A DNA stretch of 64,000 nt from positions 30,972 to 94,971 of the forward strand of contig JBBSDP010000014.1 of NCBI GenBank assembly GCA_038240605.1. Reading direction: 5' to 3'. The notes beneath the pieces are model-generated. The model made no database searches, was not told the origin of the DNA, and saw nothing but the letters and a program-made list of their open reading frames with translations. The position numbers were made by a program, and so were the translations under genes. Within the stretch, counting starts at the first letter, position 1, and each line of letters starts with the position of its first letter. Positions 19,501-28,170 of the stretch are shown piece after piece. The DNA comes from JBBSDP01 sp038240605 (GTDB taxonomy: Bacteria; Planctomycetota; Phycisphaerae; Tepidisphaerales; Tepidisphaeraceae).

Positions 19501-21320
19501 CGGGGCAACCACAGGTCTGCCATCTGGATCACCCCAGCCGGGTTATCCCACACATGCGACCCATGAGCTGAGATGATCTGCTGCACTTGCCACTCGGCCA
19601 GCGTGTGAACGTCTTCTTCGCCGGGCGGCACGGGTCCCTTGTAGTCCGCCAGGAACTTCGTGACCGCGTCGATTGCAGCCTTTTCCGGGTTGGCGCGATT
19701 GGCCGGGGTGTTCGTCAGGATCACCAGCGTGCGCATCACCAGATCGGAGCCGGCCGGCTTCTTGTCGAAGTCCGCCTTGAGCTGAACGAACTGGGGGTTC
19801 TTGTTCCAGGCGGCATCCCCCGCCATGCCGTTCAGCAAGTCGCGCATCGCGTTGCCGTATCCTCCCTTGTCGATCGCCTCCTTCAGCCACGCGAGCTTTT
19901 CGGGAGCCTCCACCAGCGGGCTGTTGATGAACTGGTTCCGAAACTGGTCCGGCTGGAAATTGCCCGGGTTGGAAGCGAGGTAATCGTGCGCCGCGGCGAC
20001 CAGGCCGGCCTTGTCCTTCTGTTCGTTGAAGAACCGAGCCTGCTGCACCCGGACGTCAAGCACCGTCTGGTACGCTTTGCCCTGCGACCACTGAGTGAGC
20101 GTCTGTCCCCAGTTGGCCTTGCTCAGCGAAACGTAGTCGCCGATCTGGTCTCGACTGAGGAACGCCAGATTTTTCTGAAGGTATGCGGCCCGCACGTCCG
20201 GCGTGGCAGCGAGAAAATTAGCGGACAGCCACGCGATGATTTCCTGGGCGCGCGCGATCTGATCGATCGTCTTCGCCTTCAGTGCGTCGCCCTTTTGCAC
20301 CGCGGCATCGGAGCTCAACAGCGCGTGGTCCTTCATGTTGAAGACGGTCGGCGACTCCAGGATCTGCCGCAGGTAGTAGTAATAGGCATCCTTTTCCGTG
20401 CTGGCCGCATAAACCGGCTCGGCAGCCAGATAGGCTTTGCCGGCGGCCAGGCGCGCCTGGTCGTTCTTGAGCGCGCGCAGGTCAGTGCCCATCTGCATCA
20501 GCATGGTCGCGGAAAGCGGGCGCTTGAAGCGGGACATCACGTCCAGCATGACTTGCGAACGCGTCTCTTCGTTCATCGCCGACGACGACGCCTGATAGGT
20601 CGCATCCATCCCGGACAGGTTGCCCGGCTCACCCTTGGCCATCACCAGGAACGGTCGGAGATATCGATCTTTTGGCGTCTTTCCGAACACGTACGCGCTG
20701 GCCGCGCTGGTCAATGCGGAGTGGACCGCGTTCACGTTATCCGGCGCTGGATATTTCTCGATGAGAAGTGCGGCGATCTCGAGCGCGTGATCCGCGTCCA
20801 GCGCGTCGATCAGCTTGTTGAGCTGTGTCATGCCCAATGCCCACGTTCGGACATCGGTCCCGAAGAGAGCGACGTACTGCTTGTATTGTTCGGGATAGGC
20901 GTCGTGCCGCAGCACGTACCGGAAGGCCTCGTCGGCCTCGGTGCTCTTCGCGGTGCTCTGGCGGGCGAAGGCGAGGTAGCGCAGCAGGGCGTTGTGCGTG
21001 TCGCCGTTCAGGTCCGCGATCTGCGCGCCCTGAAAGAGCAGCGCCGGGTCCTTCTCCCCCGTTTGCTTCAGCAGCGCCGTGATGCGGCTTCCGGCCGTCG
21101 CGATGTGCCCCGACGCCAGGGCCGACTGCATCGACAGGCGCAGCGCCTCGGGCGCGGGAACCTTCTGGGCCAGCTCGGCCGTGAGGATCGTATCGACCTT
21201 CGTGTATTGCTTCTGCGCGATAGCGGTCCGCGCATCATCCAGCGGAGCAGCCGCAAGCGGCGGCGAAAAAGTCGCGGCGGCAATCAACACCGCTGCCGTG
21301 CCGAGTAACGCTCTGCTCAT
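13581..21320 (-). CDS. Giant exported TPR / beta-domain protein (2579 aa)
   Basis: Begins with a signal peptide (MSRALLGTAAVLIAAATF...LAAAP). Residues ~25-1260 are helical, TPR-like and divergent (DYSAAESLLEHLADSETVQK...). The central part (~1260-2290) is beta-rich with repeated modules: DLSDAPDKVKVDLKT...LTETGPHTGVF (DNA near 16976-17010), DEDTTENRDTVPVTVKTSSGER, and DHDISNERDTVKVRVRASSG...LNETLPHSGIF (DNA near 14590-14625). The last ~250 residues are clear TPRs (YSNVISTFPDSEYAAQSQFK, LFLSAQCNYKLSDYRESARL). It is the first gene of the ExbB/ExbD/DUF4159 cluster. It should act in the periplasm or at the outer membrane as a scaffold; no catalytic motif was seen. Confidence 0.88.
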   Translation of the reverse strand: MSRALLGTAAVLIAAATFSPPLAAAPLDDARTAIAQKQYTKVDTILTAELAQKVPAPEALRLSMQSALASGHIATAGSRITALLKQTGEKDPALLFQGAQIADLNGDTHNALLRYLAFARQSTAKSTEADEAFRYVLRHDAYPEQYKQYVALFGTDVRTWALGMTQLNKLIDALDADHALEIAALLIEKYPAPDNVNAVHSALTSAASAYVFGKTPKDRYLRPFLVMAKGEPGNLSGMDATYQASSSAMNEETRSQVMLDVMSRFKRPLSATMLMQMGTDLRALKNDQARLAAGKAYLAAEPVYAASTEKDAYYYYLRQILESPTVFNMKDHALLSSDAAVQKGDALKAKTIDQIARAQEIIAWLSANFLAATPDVRAAYLQKNLAFLSRDQIGDYVSLSKANWGQTLTQWSQGKAYQTVLDVRVQQARFFNEQKDKAGLVAAAHDYLASNPGNFQPDQFRNQFINSPLVEAPEKLAWLKEAIDKGGYGNAMRDLLNGMAGDAAWNKNPQFVQLKADFDKKPAGSDLVMRTLVILTNTPANRANPEKAAIDAVTKFLADYKGPVPPGEEDVHTLAEWQVQQIISAHGSHVWDNPAGVIQMADLWLPRTPIGGSSWRSVITRAREHGGVPELVKLLPIYAKAVRAEKAKSDPLIWTQFANHPAVAATVVSPFAEYYDVMPTDIAAGWLWSQREVWNTHHQFITDEIAKAAAVPGARFNDPGLAVQLISHFNSWGGEPNYKVPTPLVRMLWETYLAGAQKIGHNDAGVESMTYAILSRPKDQAQDAAAFLKSWQEIIAKRSAEDQLVAYAELLRNANGLPTEPAGTPPKPGYRNYIIFKVMKPLYEQIPQRMREQAFVGVNVLPDVNGAANAPLPADPKTDPKVDPKTYPQALAAYKAAHEEAVGYVRTLIELVTDGARTDSPPNYLYSLSGTLVADALTKEDPAILIRALSLHANFIAPETNWDALWNQTLPPLFKALDEKKADEATYAFLTAIQNKAHLPEAVAKQLLLVKAKAGTQIPGIIPVGPDDPAYTLYIAAHDLSIGDEQHAWELTNPRLKLLVQTWPAMDPAYVAWSVEQLRKQKMLKDGLEFAFNILLHEAEIDPDNAARILLAKADTYRDMENYQAARIEYEGLKANNRYNKTDAGAKAVYRLVDLYIITKDYSAAESLLEHLADSETVQKQADAYYLYAKMAFQKGDFKESRDYLRKVKERVLNHVEAALLEGELNLVLPGGLQNTEVAIGDARLSTVVIPGRPLTLTLQDPNLSIARGGAAIPVIITTSKGGDVEHVKLLPSSANKNLFTAKIVTALGKAQKDNLTLELVGDDVVSYEIEPEFQKANDLKYPAKKLDVRYDARLVASSGEILSEEEEEKRAMEQQLAMRQAGTSRRFEVGRDGHTVRPGSKIFVQITDFCRDLSDAPDKVKVDLKTGLGDTLEGVELTETGPHTGVFRGAVPTVVPLPRATASDSDAGHLPASIIQEGAGDIWTSLADGKKGKWVEVDTMSSNEVASIAAQVPHLDQVKDVTVLGMLADDYEELATFPARAEAVRGGLVLDTAADQNGETTEQIHRHLKLATTSSVWQESPAFDRDATPGKGHEGWQTNRIKGVFYLPRNRPLEFKWLSPPPPQDWLRCHILIDGQEVLDGHNGTTLTRTGRIELSKGPHTYELLVRDNFAQSKVVVGYKTDAGTFEPIPADWFSVKAHPELAEHLKPKGSIVTAGDTLTLKLDQPRRLRKLRLVFNDFLGTSVSVKSIAISDAAGKQVVPLAKNAPAATPAAAGLQIAPGDTITVSYEDRNRLREESKVLTSTLNSSYSNGRIVLAEEVISGAGDQRRTEYLEARRCRVGDQLAIIVTDFDEDTTENRDTVPVTVKTSSGERLTIDALETWRNGGDDQHAHAGEFVAVLKIGEKTEKNTIRVQSGDKITVSYLDKENTDPGIPIERAYSIAEAGAGKPDVVVYRTRVRMIEDASPEARARLKRLAGKEVKGAVLYKPLTIARHPDYVGGPQPATQPVAGGQIVAAVNAPLLIDVSYPEHVLNAGSVLEVTAIADSELKAATAAKREPKSVKVPAYVYGIERLAQIKGYPIQLESALHRDEKEMLRDGAFSGVIRLQIGSPGDPVDDMVVGGEREFSRDATAATDSQEFWYKVPTLLVSGSDTVHLRIKDDAGAVSETNVRLLSDALLELMDPTYTINQDSIHLGEKFHVKLTDPDHDISNERDTVKVRVRASSGADVTLTLNETLPHSGIFTGALQPEFIGEPKGGTKPTTRPGGETVFVSFGDDVTVEYVDDLSLASSSPVTVLKKGKILFGSDAQIAVFSKRFKDPEIAVKTRFLMAESLFEMAKEHRKLGDTPRADEEIARGKMILEEAIRDYPNTSLAAQGDYLLANLAQELTHYQEAVGRYSNVISTFPDSEYAAQSQFKKALCFEKLENYEQSVEEYVKLTYIYPESALVPDATVRLGNFYYKKQSFKIAAKIFFNFQQKNPGHKLAAEALFLSAQCNYKLSDYRESARLFQKVVDEYPDEKVVRPEAMYWLADSDVKANDNVKAFQTFKKVTWDYPESEWAKRARGRLTEEAFSRMQEEQ

Positions 21321-21473
21321 TCCACTGCCTTTCGCCGATTTGGTCTGCTCGGGGATTGTGTTCGGGCGGCTGCCCGACGCGCGGGGCTGGGCCGGATGCC
21401 CGGCGTGCTACCGATTCTCGCCGCTGGCCCTCGTCCTTAACATCCGTGTCGCCAGCAAGTTCCTGCTCTGACC

Positions 21474-24400
21474 TCACTCGTACAACTCGACCTCAGAGAG
21501 TCCCAAGTCCTTGCCCTCGCGGGAGATCAAGTAGACGCCCAAAGCTGCTACATCTACACCGCGTACGTCAAACACGTTGAAGAACTGGTCATTTTCCACA
21601 ACGCCGCCGATGACACGAGGTTCGTGGATCAGTCGATCGGGCCCGGCGTTCTCGCCCAGCGCGAAATCCTCTCGTTCTCCCTTGAGAATGGCAATCCCGG
21701 ACATTAATTCCGACTGCTTGAGCGTCCGCGCGTAAGTCGCGCACAGTATTGGGTGCGCCATGTGGTTCAGGTCGACCAGCAGTCGCGAGCCGAACGGGCC
21801 CTGCTCTCCCTTGGTCCAGGCGCTGGGATTTCCGTCAGTGAAGCACAGACCATCGAAGTTATCCAGGGGGTTGCCAGTCGCTCGGATGTAGTGCCCTTCG
21901 ACTTGATCGGGATCGGAGTTGTTGGCGAAGATGGCGGCGTTCTTCATCTTTCCCTGCGCGGCTTTGGCAGCGCTCGCCGGGTCCTTGTCGTCGAGCACGA
22001 GGTCAGGATCTTCGCCCGGGGCCGTTGGACGTTTCTTCGTTTCCAACCCTTCGACATGAGATGCCGAATCGGCAGGCCGAACGTAGAGGGCGTTGCTGCC
22101 GGGAAGGCTGAACGCGTGGACGGAAATTTCCGCCACGGACAACCCATCTGCGGGGGCAAGGCTCACCGTCATCCCCTGCTTTGCCGTGTAAGGCAGATCG
22201 ACCACGCGGTATACGGGCGTGGGCAGGTCCAGCGTGAAAGTGATCGGATGATCGCCCCCGGCCAGAATAAGTTGAACCGGCTTGGGGCCGATCCGGTATA
22301 CAAGGTGGACTAGCCGCTTCCCCGACCCGTCCACGCTCAACTTGATCCCGCCGGCAGGATCATGAAATTCCCTGCCGAAGAATTTGGCGCCGCCGGCCCC
22401 CGGCTCCCAGGCAATCAATTGCTTCGCGCCCCATCCCTTCAGCAGTTCCAGTGTCGGCGGCTCCCGATAAAGCGCAGGTCCCGTCAACGCCATCCGTTCG
22501 GCGTGCGATTCGCCCGGTCGCGTTGCGGCAACTGATACCTTGCGCACGACCGCGCCTCCGGAATCGACGAGCAACAATTCTCCCGCGCCGTCGCCGACGA
22601 AAAGTCCGGCGGTGGTCGGGGCCAACTTCGGCCGTTCGCCCTCGGTTTGCAATCGCCATCGCTCGTGTCCACCGCGATCGTATGCGGTGACGCGTCCCGG
22701 CTGGTCCCCGGTAAAGAACGCGGAGCCGTCCGCGGCTAGGCGTGCATCGACCAAAGCCGGAACGTTGATCGAGGCGAGCACAGAGCCGTGGTCATTGGTG
22801 AGGAGGAGGACGCCGTCGCTGGCAAAGAGCGCGGTTGCCCCGTCCCGCGAGAGCTCGCACCGCAACGGCTTGGGGTTCGTGTTCCAGGCGTAGCGGGCCC
22901 TCCAATCGAAGATGGGCTTGCGGAACAGTTCCTTCCCGTGCTCGTCGAAGACCGCCGCTTCCTGCTCCCAATCAATCAGCGCGGTACGGCGACCGCGATC
23001 AGATACGGCGATGCACCCCGCGACCGCGGAGAGCGAGGAGTCGTTGAATCGCTTCGATTGTGCCTGCCAGATCGTCTTCGCTGACTTGGCGTCGATGAGG
23101 CGGAGCGCGGTGGCGTAAGGCGACGGGGGCGGGCCCATCATCCCGCCGTACCCGGTCGGATGGGTGCCGACGCTATAGCCGACGCAGGCGCCGTCGGATG
23201 AAAACGCGGCGGCGGTGACGCTCACCGGCACGCGCACCTGTTCGTAGTAACGGAGCTGGCGAGTAGCAGCATCCTCGGCGCGAAAGATGTTCGTGCCGGG
23301 GTCGATCAGAAAAAACCCGCCGCCATCACGACCGGCAAAGTACGTTGTCCCGTCAGGCGAAGGCAGCAAATCACGGTCCCACCCATCGAACTGATCGCCC
23401 GGAGCATATGCCTCGGGGACGTCGAACTGTTGAAGATGTCCATCCGGGCCGAGTCGCTCGACCCGCATCGACCAGGACATGGGAAAGTTCCACGACGGGT
23501 GACGGCGGATCACGTGCTGGTTGGCGCCGAAGACGATTCCACCGTGCGCCATCCGCGGCGCCACATCGAAATGCGTCAACCCGCGCACATCTCCAGCAGG
23601 CGAGACCACGGCGGCGGCATTCTTCATCTGGACGATTGCCCATCCGTCCAACGACGCCGATAACGACTCGACCAACGCCGGGGGAACGAAAGCTTTCAAC
23701 GGCGTCGGAAGCTTCACGTGTCCTTCACCATTCACGACGGATAAGGGCGCCACGCGCACCGCAGGCTTAAACGGAGGCGCGGCGACGGATCGTGCGCGAT
23801 CTTCGATCAGCTCAACCAGACGGTCAATCGCCGCACGGCGGCCGTTATCGTCGTTACTGACCACCGCCACCGCGTCGCGATTCGCCCAGAACGGGCTGAG
23901 GCAGACTTCGATGACGCCGCGGCCCTTGCCGGGGATGCTGCGCGTTGCCATCCAGTCTGTCAGCACGCCCAGGCTGTCGGCGATCTGTCCGCCGGAAAAG
24001 ACGATCACGTCGGTGCGCAACACGTACGACGGCGCCAGGTCGGCCCATCCCCCCTTCTCGGGTGACATGGCGCGCTTAGCCGTGTTGATGTATGGCTTGA
24101 GGTCGCCGCGATAGCCGACCACTTCGCCGGCATCGATCCGGGCGAGAGTTTGCTCGTCCTGCGGACGGGGCAGCCATCGTAGCCAGTACATGTCAAAGGA
24201 GCTGGACGAAACGTTCTGCACGGTCGCATCGCGCCCGATCTTGCGCAGGGCCGCAACCAATCGCTCGGCATCGGCTAAATGCGACGCTCGCTGTGACTGT
24301 TCCACCACGATGCGCACCGGAACCTGATGAGACAGAAAGGCGGTGAGCCGATCGGGGTGCGGCAGGTAAACGTCAGGGGCCTCCGCAACGATCACACTCG

Positions 24401-27400
24401 ATGAATGGGACGCGACTACACTGACGGGCGCGCTGGCGGTAACGCCGCCGAGAAGATCGGTGGCAGTCACCTTCCACACGCCAGGCGCTTCCAGGGCGGG
24501 TACGCTATAGGTCACAGCGCCGTGCCCCCCCGACAACCGGTAGAACGTGGCGCGCGTGTTTCCACCGGCATCCGTCAGCGTGTATTCCAGCGGCCCACGC
24601 GCATCGCCGGGCAAGTCCAGATCGGCGTGAAGCTCCAGCGTCTGCCCGGACTCGACCTGTGGCGGAAAATGGAGATGGATTTGCTGTGGCGTGCGATCGA
24701 GCAACGCGAGGAATGCAGCCGGCTCGGTAACGAGGTCCAGGTGTACCGCGCCGTCCTTCAACGTCAGCGTCTCACCCGTCACCAGGTTAATGATCACCTT
24801 CGATTCCCCAACGCGCACCGTCACGTCCGTTGCCGGCGCGAATTGCGTGTCCGGCTCATCCAGCGATGACGCGATGACAGCGGCGTACCGCACGCCCGCC
24901 GAAATGCTCGGTAAGATCACCGCCTTCTCAGGTTCGGCGCCATTTCGCGGCACAAGGGCCATCTCCGCCAGCGCCTTTTCCAGCCCGGGCCGCACTTTGC
25001 GAAACTCGGCGAAGAACGCGCGATGAGCGGCAAAGCCGCCAACGTCGAACAGCGTCTTGAGCGGCGTGTCGATCCTCAGCGCGCCTTCGATCGGCTCGCA
25101 GTGCTCCCCCACCAGCACGACCCTTCCTCCGCGCGACTGAAAGCTTCGAAGCGCCGCCTCGGCTTTGCTGGAGAACGGAATCTTGAGATTCGGGATGAAC
25201 AGCGCCTTAATGCCGACGGGCACGCCACCGGATTCGAGAGTGCGCTCCGAGACGATGATCGGACCATACCCCAGTCGCGCGAGATGGCTGTGCAGGGCGT
25301 GGGCGTCGTATTCCGCAAATTGCACTTCGCTGACGCAGATCGCGACCTGCGTGTCCGCCGACCACTCGGTCACCAGTGGCCCGTAGCGCTCGAGAAACAG
25401 GTTCGTGCGTCCGCGCTTCTGATTGGCGTATTTGCCGGTCGGTGGGTTGATCCCCACCGCGATTCCCTCGGCGCCGCGGGCAAACTTGTAGAACTGCTTG
25501 GCGCAAATGGCCGGCTCGCTCTGGCTCGATTCGACGCCCTGCCACATCGGCTTGCCCGGCGCCTGGCCATGGCCCCAGTCGGCGACAAAGCCGGCGCTCA
25601 TCGGCCAGTCCCCGAAATCCGTGTAACTTTCAAATGCCATCGCATCGTGCGCTTGCGCCATGTCACGCAGCGATTTGCCGGAATCGTGGCCGGCGTTCTC
25701 GCTCATCGTGGCGATGAAATCCGAGCGCACGTCGTGCAGCTTTTGGTCATAGAGCGCCAGCGTCTGCCCCCATCCCAAGCGCTGCTCGGCCCTCCAGTAG
25801 TTGCGAAGCTTCTCAGCCAGCGCGCGCTTGTCGCCACCGCCTCCGCCAACGGCCGAAAGCTGTCGCGATTCGTCAGCCGTCAGTGGCTCGAACCCGGTTT
25901 CCTGTTTTACCTTCTGCCGGAGCACTTCCATCCGCGTGCCAAAGAACGGATCGGAGCAGACACCCCCTTCCACATAACCGCCCAGCGATGGGAACCACGT
26001 ATAACTCAACCCGGCGAAGGCGGGATAATCTTCCAGTTCCTGCCCGAAGATCTGCACGCGGCGAACCATTCGTTCGACCGACATCCGATGGCTGTGATGG
26101 AAGGCAAGGCCCTCGTTGTACCAGCCCAACCGGCGGTTCTCGTAATCGATCATCCCGAGACCGTGGCGCAGCGTGTCATCGAGCAATGCGCGTTGGGGCG
26201 TGTACGCGCGCCGCAATTCCTGCGGCGCGTTCGGCGGCGCCTTCGATTCCAACGGGGCCGCGGTCAGCTCCAGCTTGCCGAGCACGCTTCCATGGCCGTA
26301 GCTGCTCCAGCACTGGAGGTGAGCCTCACGCAGCTCATCGAGACCAGCGGAGTCGAACGTGAAGGGGCTCTCGCCGCAGGAGTTGACGGTAAAGAGGAAG
26401 AGCGGCGTCGTCGGGAGAATTTCGACAATTTCAAATTCGAACGGATGGGCGTCGGGTTGAGCGACCGACATCGCATATTTGCCCGGCGGCAGGGCTGACG
26501 TGTCGAACAGCATCAGCCGCGCGTCGGTCGCAGCCTCGACGGCCGGCATTCGCAGCTTGCCGATTTCCCGTGGCGGCGCCTGCCCGGATTGGACGACTAA
26601 CCGCACTTGGGCCGCCGGTTCCGGACCGGCGACGATTACATCGAACCGCGCCGCCTCTCCGCGCTTGAACACTCGGCGCAGGTTGTGGGAAAGCGGCCAG
26701 TATCCCCTGGCGATTTCGCCCAGGGGCGGCGCGAACGCGGCAGTGACCTTTTGGGTCAACGTGTTCTCGCGCAGTTCCACGCCGGGCGCAAGCTGCGATG
26801 CGCTGACGCGTCCTGCGTCGTCGATCGCGAATCGACCCAGGCTGGATCCGTATTCGGTGCCGATCGGGAGGAACAAGGTGAGGGAGCTGAACGCCGGCTC
26901 GGCTGCCGTATCGACCAGGTGTTCCAACAAGTTGGTCCGGACGTGGACAAGACGAAAGCCCGTCAGCATCGCCGCGCGGCCGTCCGCATCGACCGACTGA
27001 AATGTCACGGCTGCGGTTCGGATGGCGAGTTTGTTGCCGTCAGCCTGGAGCGCGGAATGACGCGTGGCGATCGCTGTTCCGATTTCAAACTCAAGCCCAA
27101 ACGGTTCGATCGTGTATTTGCCCGGTGGGATATCCGCCGTGCAGCGGGATAGGTAGGTGAGCGCATCCTGGTCGTCGTCGTTGCCCACTGACTTGCAATA
27201 GATGCGCACGCCACCGGCAACCGGAACCTCGGCCTCCAGCCTGGGGCCGGCTGAAAAGAGGGGCTTGCCTTCAATCGTGAATACATGCGGGAATTCCGAG
27301 ACCGCCCATCGCCCGGGGATGCCGTGGGTATAGCGATTTTGCTCGAGCGATTTGCCGCCTGAATCGGCGAGCTCGATCGCATAGCGGCCCTGCCCGTTCT

Positions 27401-27539
27401 TCTTTTGCAGGTCGTCGTTGACGCTATCGAGGATGTTGTCTTCGATCCCCTGGGGTTTGGGTTTGGCGTGCGAAGGTTGTGGGACAACGATTACGAGGAG
27501 AGTCAAAGCGAAAACAAGATTTCCGCACGCACCTTGCAT
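21474..27539 (-). CDS. Large secreted multidomain protein with beta-propeller (2021 aa)
   Basis: The ATG at 27539 has GGCGAGG 5-6 nt upstream and begins a signal peptide (MQGACGNLVFALTLLVIVV, cleavage near PSHA). Residues ~380-700 resemble glycoside-hydrolase-like or beta-galactosidase-like folds (SYTWFPSLGGYVEGG, DFGDWPMSAGFVADWG). Residues ~760-890 look like an amidotransferase-type Rossmann domain (GGRVVLVGEHCEP). Residues ~1350-1720 carry PQQ/WD-like propeller blades (VTAYDRGGHERWRLQ, LLLVDSGGAVVRKVS). The C-terminus is discoidin-like (DVAALGVYLISREGKDLGLSEVELYE). No catalytic pair could be assigned. It lies 84 nt after doxX and 153 nt before the giant TPR gene, all on the same strand. 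Confidence 0.8.
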   Translation of the reverse strand: MQGACGNLVFALTLLVIVVPQPSHAKPKPQGIEDNILDSVNDDLQKKNGQGRYAIELADSGGKSLEQNRYTHGIPGRWAVSEFPHVFTIEGKPLFSAGPRLEAEVPVAGGVRIYCKSVGNDDDQDALTYLSRCTADIPPGKYTIEPFGLEFEIGTAIATRHSALQADGNKLAIRTAAVTFQSVDADGRAAMLTGFRLVHVRTNLLEHLVDTAAEPAFSSLTLFLPIGTEYGSSLGRFAIDDAGRVSASQLAPGVELRENTLTQKVTAAFAPPLGEIARGYWPLSHNLRRVFKRGEAARFDVIVAGPEPAAQVRLVVQSGQAPPREIGKLRMPAVEAATDARLMLFDTSALPPGKYAMSVAQPDAHPFEFEIVEILPTTPLFLFTVNSCGESPFTFDSAGLDELREAHLQCWSSYGHGSVLGKLELTAAPLESKAPPNAPQELRRAYTPQRALLDDTLRHGLGMIDYENRRLGWYNEGLAFHHSHRMSVERMVRRVQIFGQELEDYPAFAGLSYTWFPSLGGYVEGGVCSDPFFGTRMEVLRQKVKQETGFEPLTADESRQLSAVGGGGGDKRALAEKLRNYWRAEQRLGWGQTLALYDQKLHDVRSDFIATMSENAGHDSGKSLRDMAQAHDAMAFESYTDFGDWPMSAGFVADWGHGQAPGKPMWQGVESSQSEPAICAKQFYKFARGAEGIAVGINPPTGKYANQKRGRTNLFLERYGPLVTEWSADTQVAICVSEVQFAEYDAHALHSHLARLGYGPIIVSERTLESGGVPVGIKALFIPNLKIPFSSKAEAALRSFQSRGGRVVLVGEHCEPIEGALRIDTPLKTLFDVGGFAAHRAFFAEFRKVRPGLEKALAEMALVPRNGAEPEKAVILPSISAGVRYAAVIASSLDEPDTQFAPATDVTVRVGESKVIINLVTGETLTLKDGAVHLDLVTEPAAFLALLDRTPQQIHLHFPPQVESGQTLELHADLDLPGDARGPLEYTLTDAGGNTRATFYRLSGGHGAVTYSVPALEAPGVWKVTATDLLGGVTASAPVSVVASHSSSVIVAEAPDVYLPHPDRLTAFLSHQVPVRIVVEQSQRASHLADAERLVAALRKIGRDATVQNVSSSSFDMYWLRWLPRPQDEQTLARIDAGEVVGYRGDLKPYINTAKRAMSPEKGGWADLAPSYVLRTDVIVFSGGQIADSLGVLTDWMATRSIPGKGRGVIEVCLSPFWANRDAVAVVSNDDNGRRAAIDRLVELIEDRARSVAAPPFKPAVRVAPLSVVNGEGHVKLPTPLKAFVPPALVESLSASLDGWAIVQMKNAAAVVSPAGDVRGLTHFDVAPRMAHGGIVFGANQHVIRRHPSWNFPMSWSMRVERLGPDGHLQQFDVPEAYAPGDQFDGWDRDLLPSPDGTTYFAGRDGGGFFLIDPGTNIFRAEDAATRQLRYYEQVRVPVSVTAAAFSSDGACVGYSVGTHPTGYGGMMGPPPSPYATALRLIDAKSAKTIWQAQSKRFNDSSLSAVAGCIAVSDRGRRTALIDWEQEAAVFDEHGKELFRKPIFDWRARYAWNTNPKPLRCELSRDGATALFASDGVLLLTNDHGSVLASINVPALVDARLAADGSAFFTGDQPGRVTAYDRGGHERWRLQTEGERPKLAPTTAGLFVGDGAGELLLVDSGGAVVRKVSVAATRPGESHAERMALTGPALYREPPTLELLKGWGAKQLIAWEPGAGGAKFFGREFHDPAGGIKLSVDGSGKRLVHLVYRIGPKPVQLILAGGDHPITFTLDLPTPVYRVVDLPYTAKQGMTVSLAPADGLSVAEISVHAFSLPGSNALYVRPADSASHVEGLETKKRPTAPGEDPDLVLDDKDPASAAKAAQGKMKNAAIFANNSDPDQVEGHYIRATGNPLDNFDGLCFTDGNPSAWTKGEQGPFGSRLLVDLNHMAHPILCATYARTLKQSELMSGIAILKGEREDFALGENAGPDRLIHEPRVIGGVVENDQFFNVFDVRGVDVAALGVYLISREGKDLGLSEVELYE

Positions 27540-27622
27540 CAAAACCTCGCCGGAGACCACCCCGGTCTTATACGAGGCGAAAGATGAATCGTTTAGCCCC
27601 CGCGAATCGCTGGGGCGGTCGA

Positions 27623-28138
27623 TCAGGCCGGCGGATGACCGCGCGATTCAGAGCGAAAGTCCTTGCGATGAAGGAGATAGTCGACCGAAACTTTGCCCGG
27701 TCCGAATGCGAGGATAACCAGTGAGGCGATTAGGAAATTGAATGCGTCGTCATTGAAAAAGTTTTCCACGGCGTCGAGGTGATCCGGCCCGGCGAACAGT
27801 GCAACCACCTTCTTACGACTGGCCGTCAGGTAAGCGACGATGAAGTTGATCACCAGCGGAACGCTCACCAGGCGCGCTGCGATGCCGAGCATCAAGAGCA
27901 ACCCGCCGACGAGCTCCGTACCCCCTGAGACATAAACATTGAATTTTGGAAACGGCACTCCCCATTCCGTGAAACGCTGCACCATCGCCGGCACGTTGCC
28001 AAGATGCCGCTTCCCGGAAAGAAACAGCATATAACCGAAGAATAATCGAATGATCAGCAGCACGGCCGACTGAAGGTTGCTCGCGACATGCTCGAACATT
28101 CGATATCGGCACGCCACCGGATGTAAAGCATTGGACAT
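27623..28138 (-). CDS. DoxX-family membrane protein of the bufferin operon
   Basis: 171 aa from ATG 28138 (GAGG 7 nt upstream). Four hydrophobic segments in DoxX arrangement: SAVLLIIRLFFGYMLFLSGK, a TELVGGLLLMLGIAARL core, VPLVINFIVAYLTA, and FNFLIASLVILAFGPGKVSVDYLL near the end. DoxX proteins are the usual fourth member of DUF2282-type/DUF692/DUF2063 operons, where they are thought to act in redox or metal handling at the membrane. It follows the DUF2063 gene by 32 nt. Confidence 0.9.
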   Translation of the reverse strand: MSNALHPVACRYRMFEHVASNLQSAVLLIIRLFFGYMLFLSGKRHLGNVPAMVQRFTEWGVPFPKFNVYVSGGTELVGGLLLMLGIAARLVSVPLVINFIVAYLTASRKKVVALFAGPDHLDAVENFFNDDAFNFLIASLVILAFGPGKVSVDYLLHRKDFRSESRGHPPA

Positions 28139-28170
28139 GTGGGACCTCACGCGGCTCCGGCGACGGAGCG

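Noticed and set aside
14298..21308. Long plus-strand open frames antisense to the giant TPR gene (e.g. 14298-15821, 16338-17720, 17808-19571, 19587-21308)
   Set aside because: They are mirror frames of a GC-rich minus-strand gene: compositionally Arg/Leu/Val/Gly-rich, no family motifs, no ribosome binding sites, and the minus strand has a signal peptide and clear TPRs.
25023..26498. 491-codon plus-strand frame opposite the 2021-aa gene
   Set aside because: Antisense shadow without motifs; the minus-strand protein has a signal peptide, a good Shine-Dalgarno and coherent domains.
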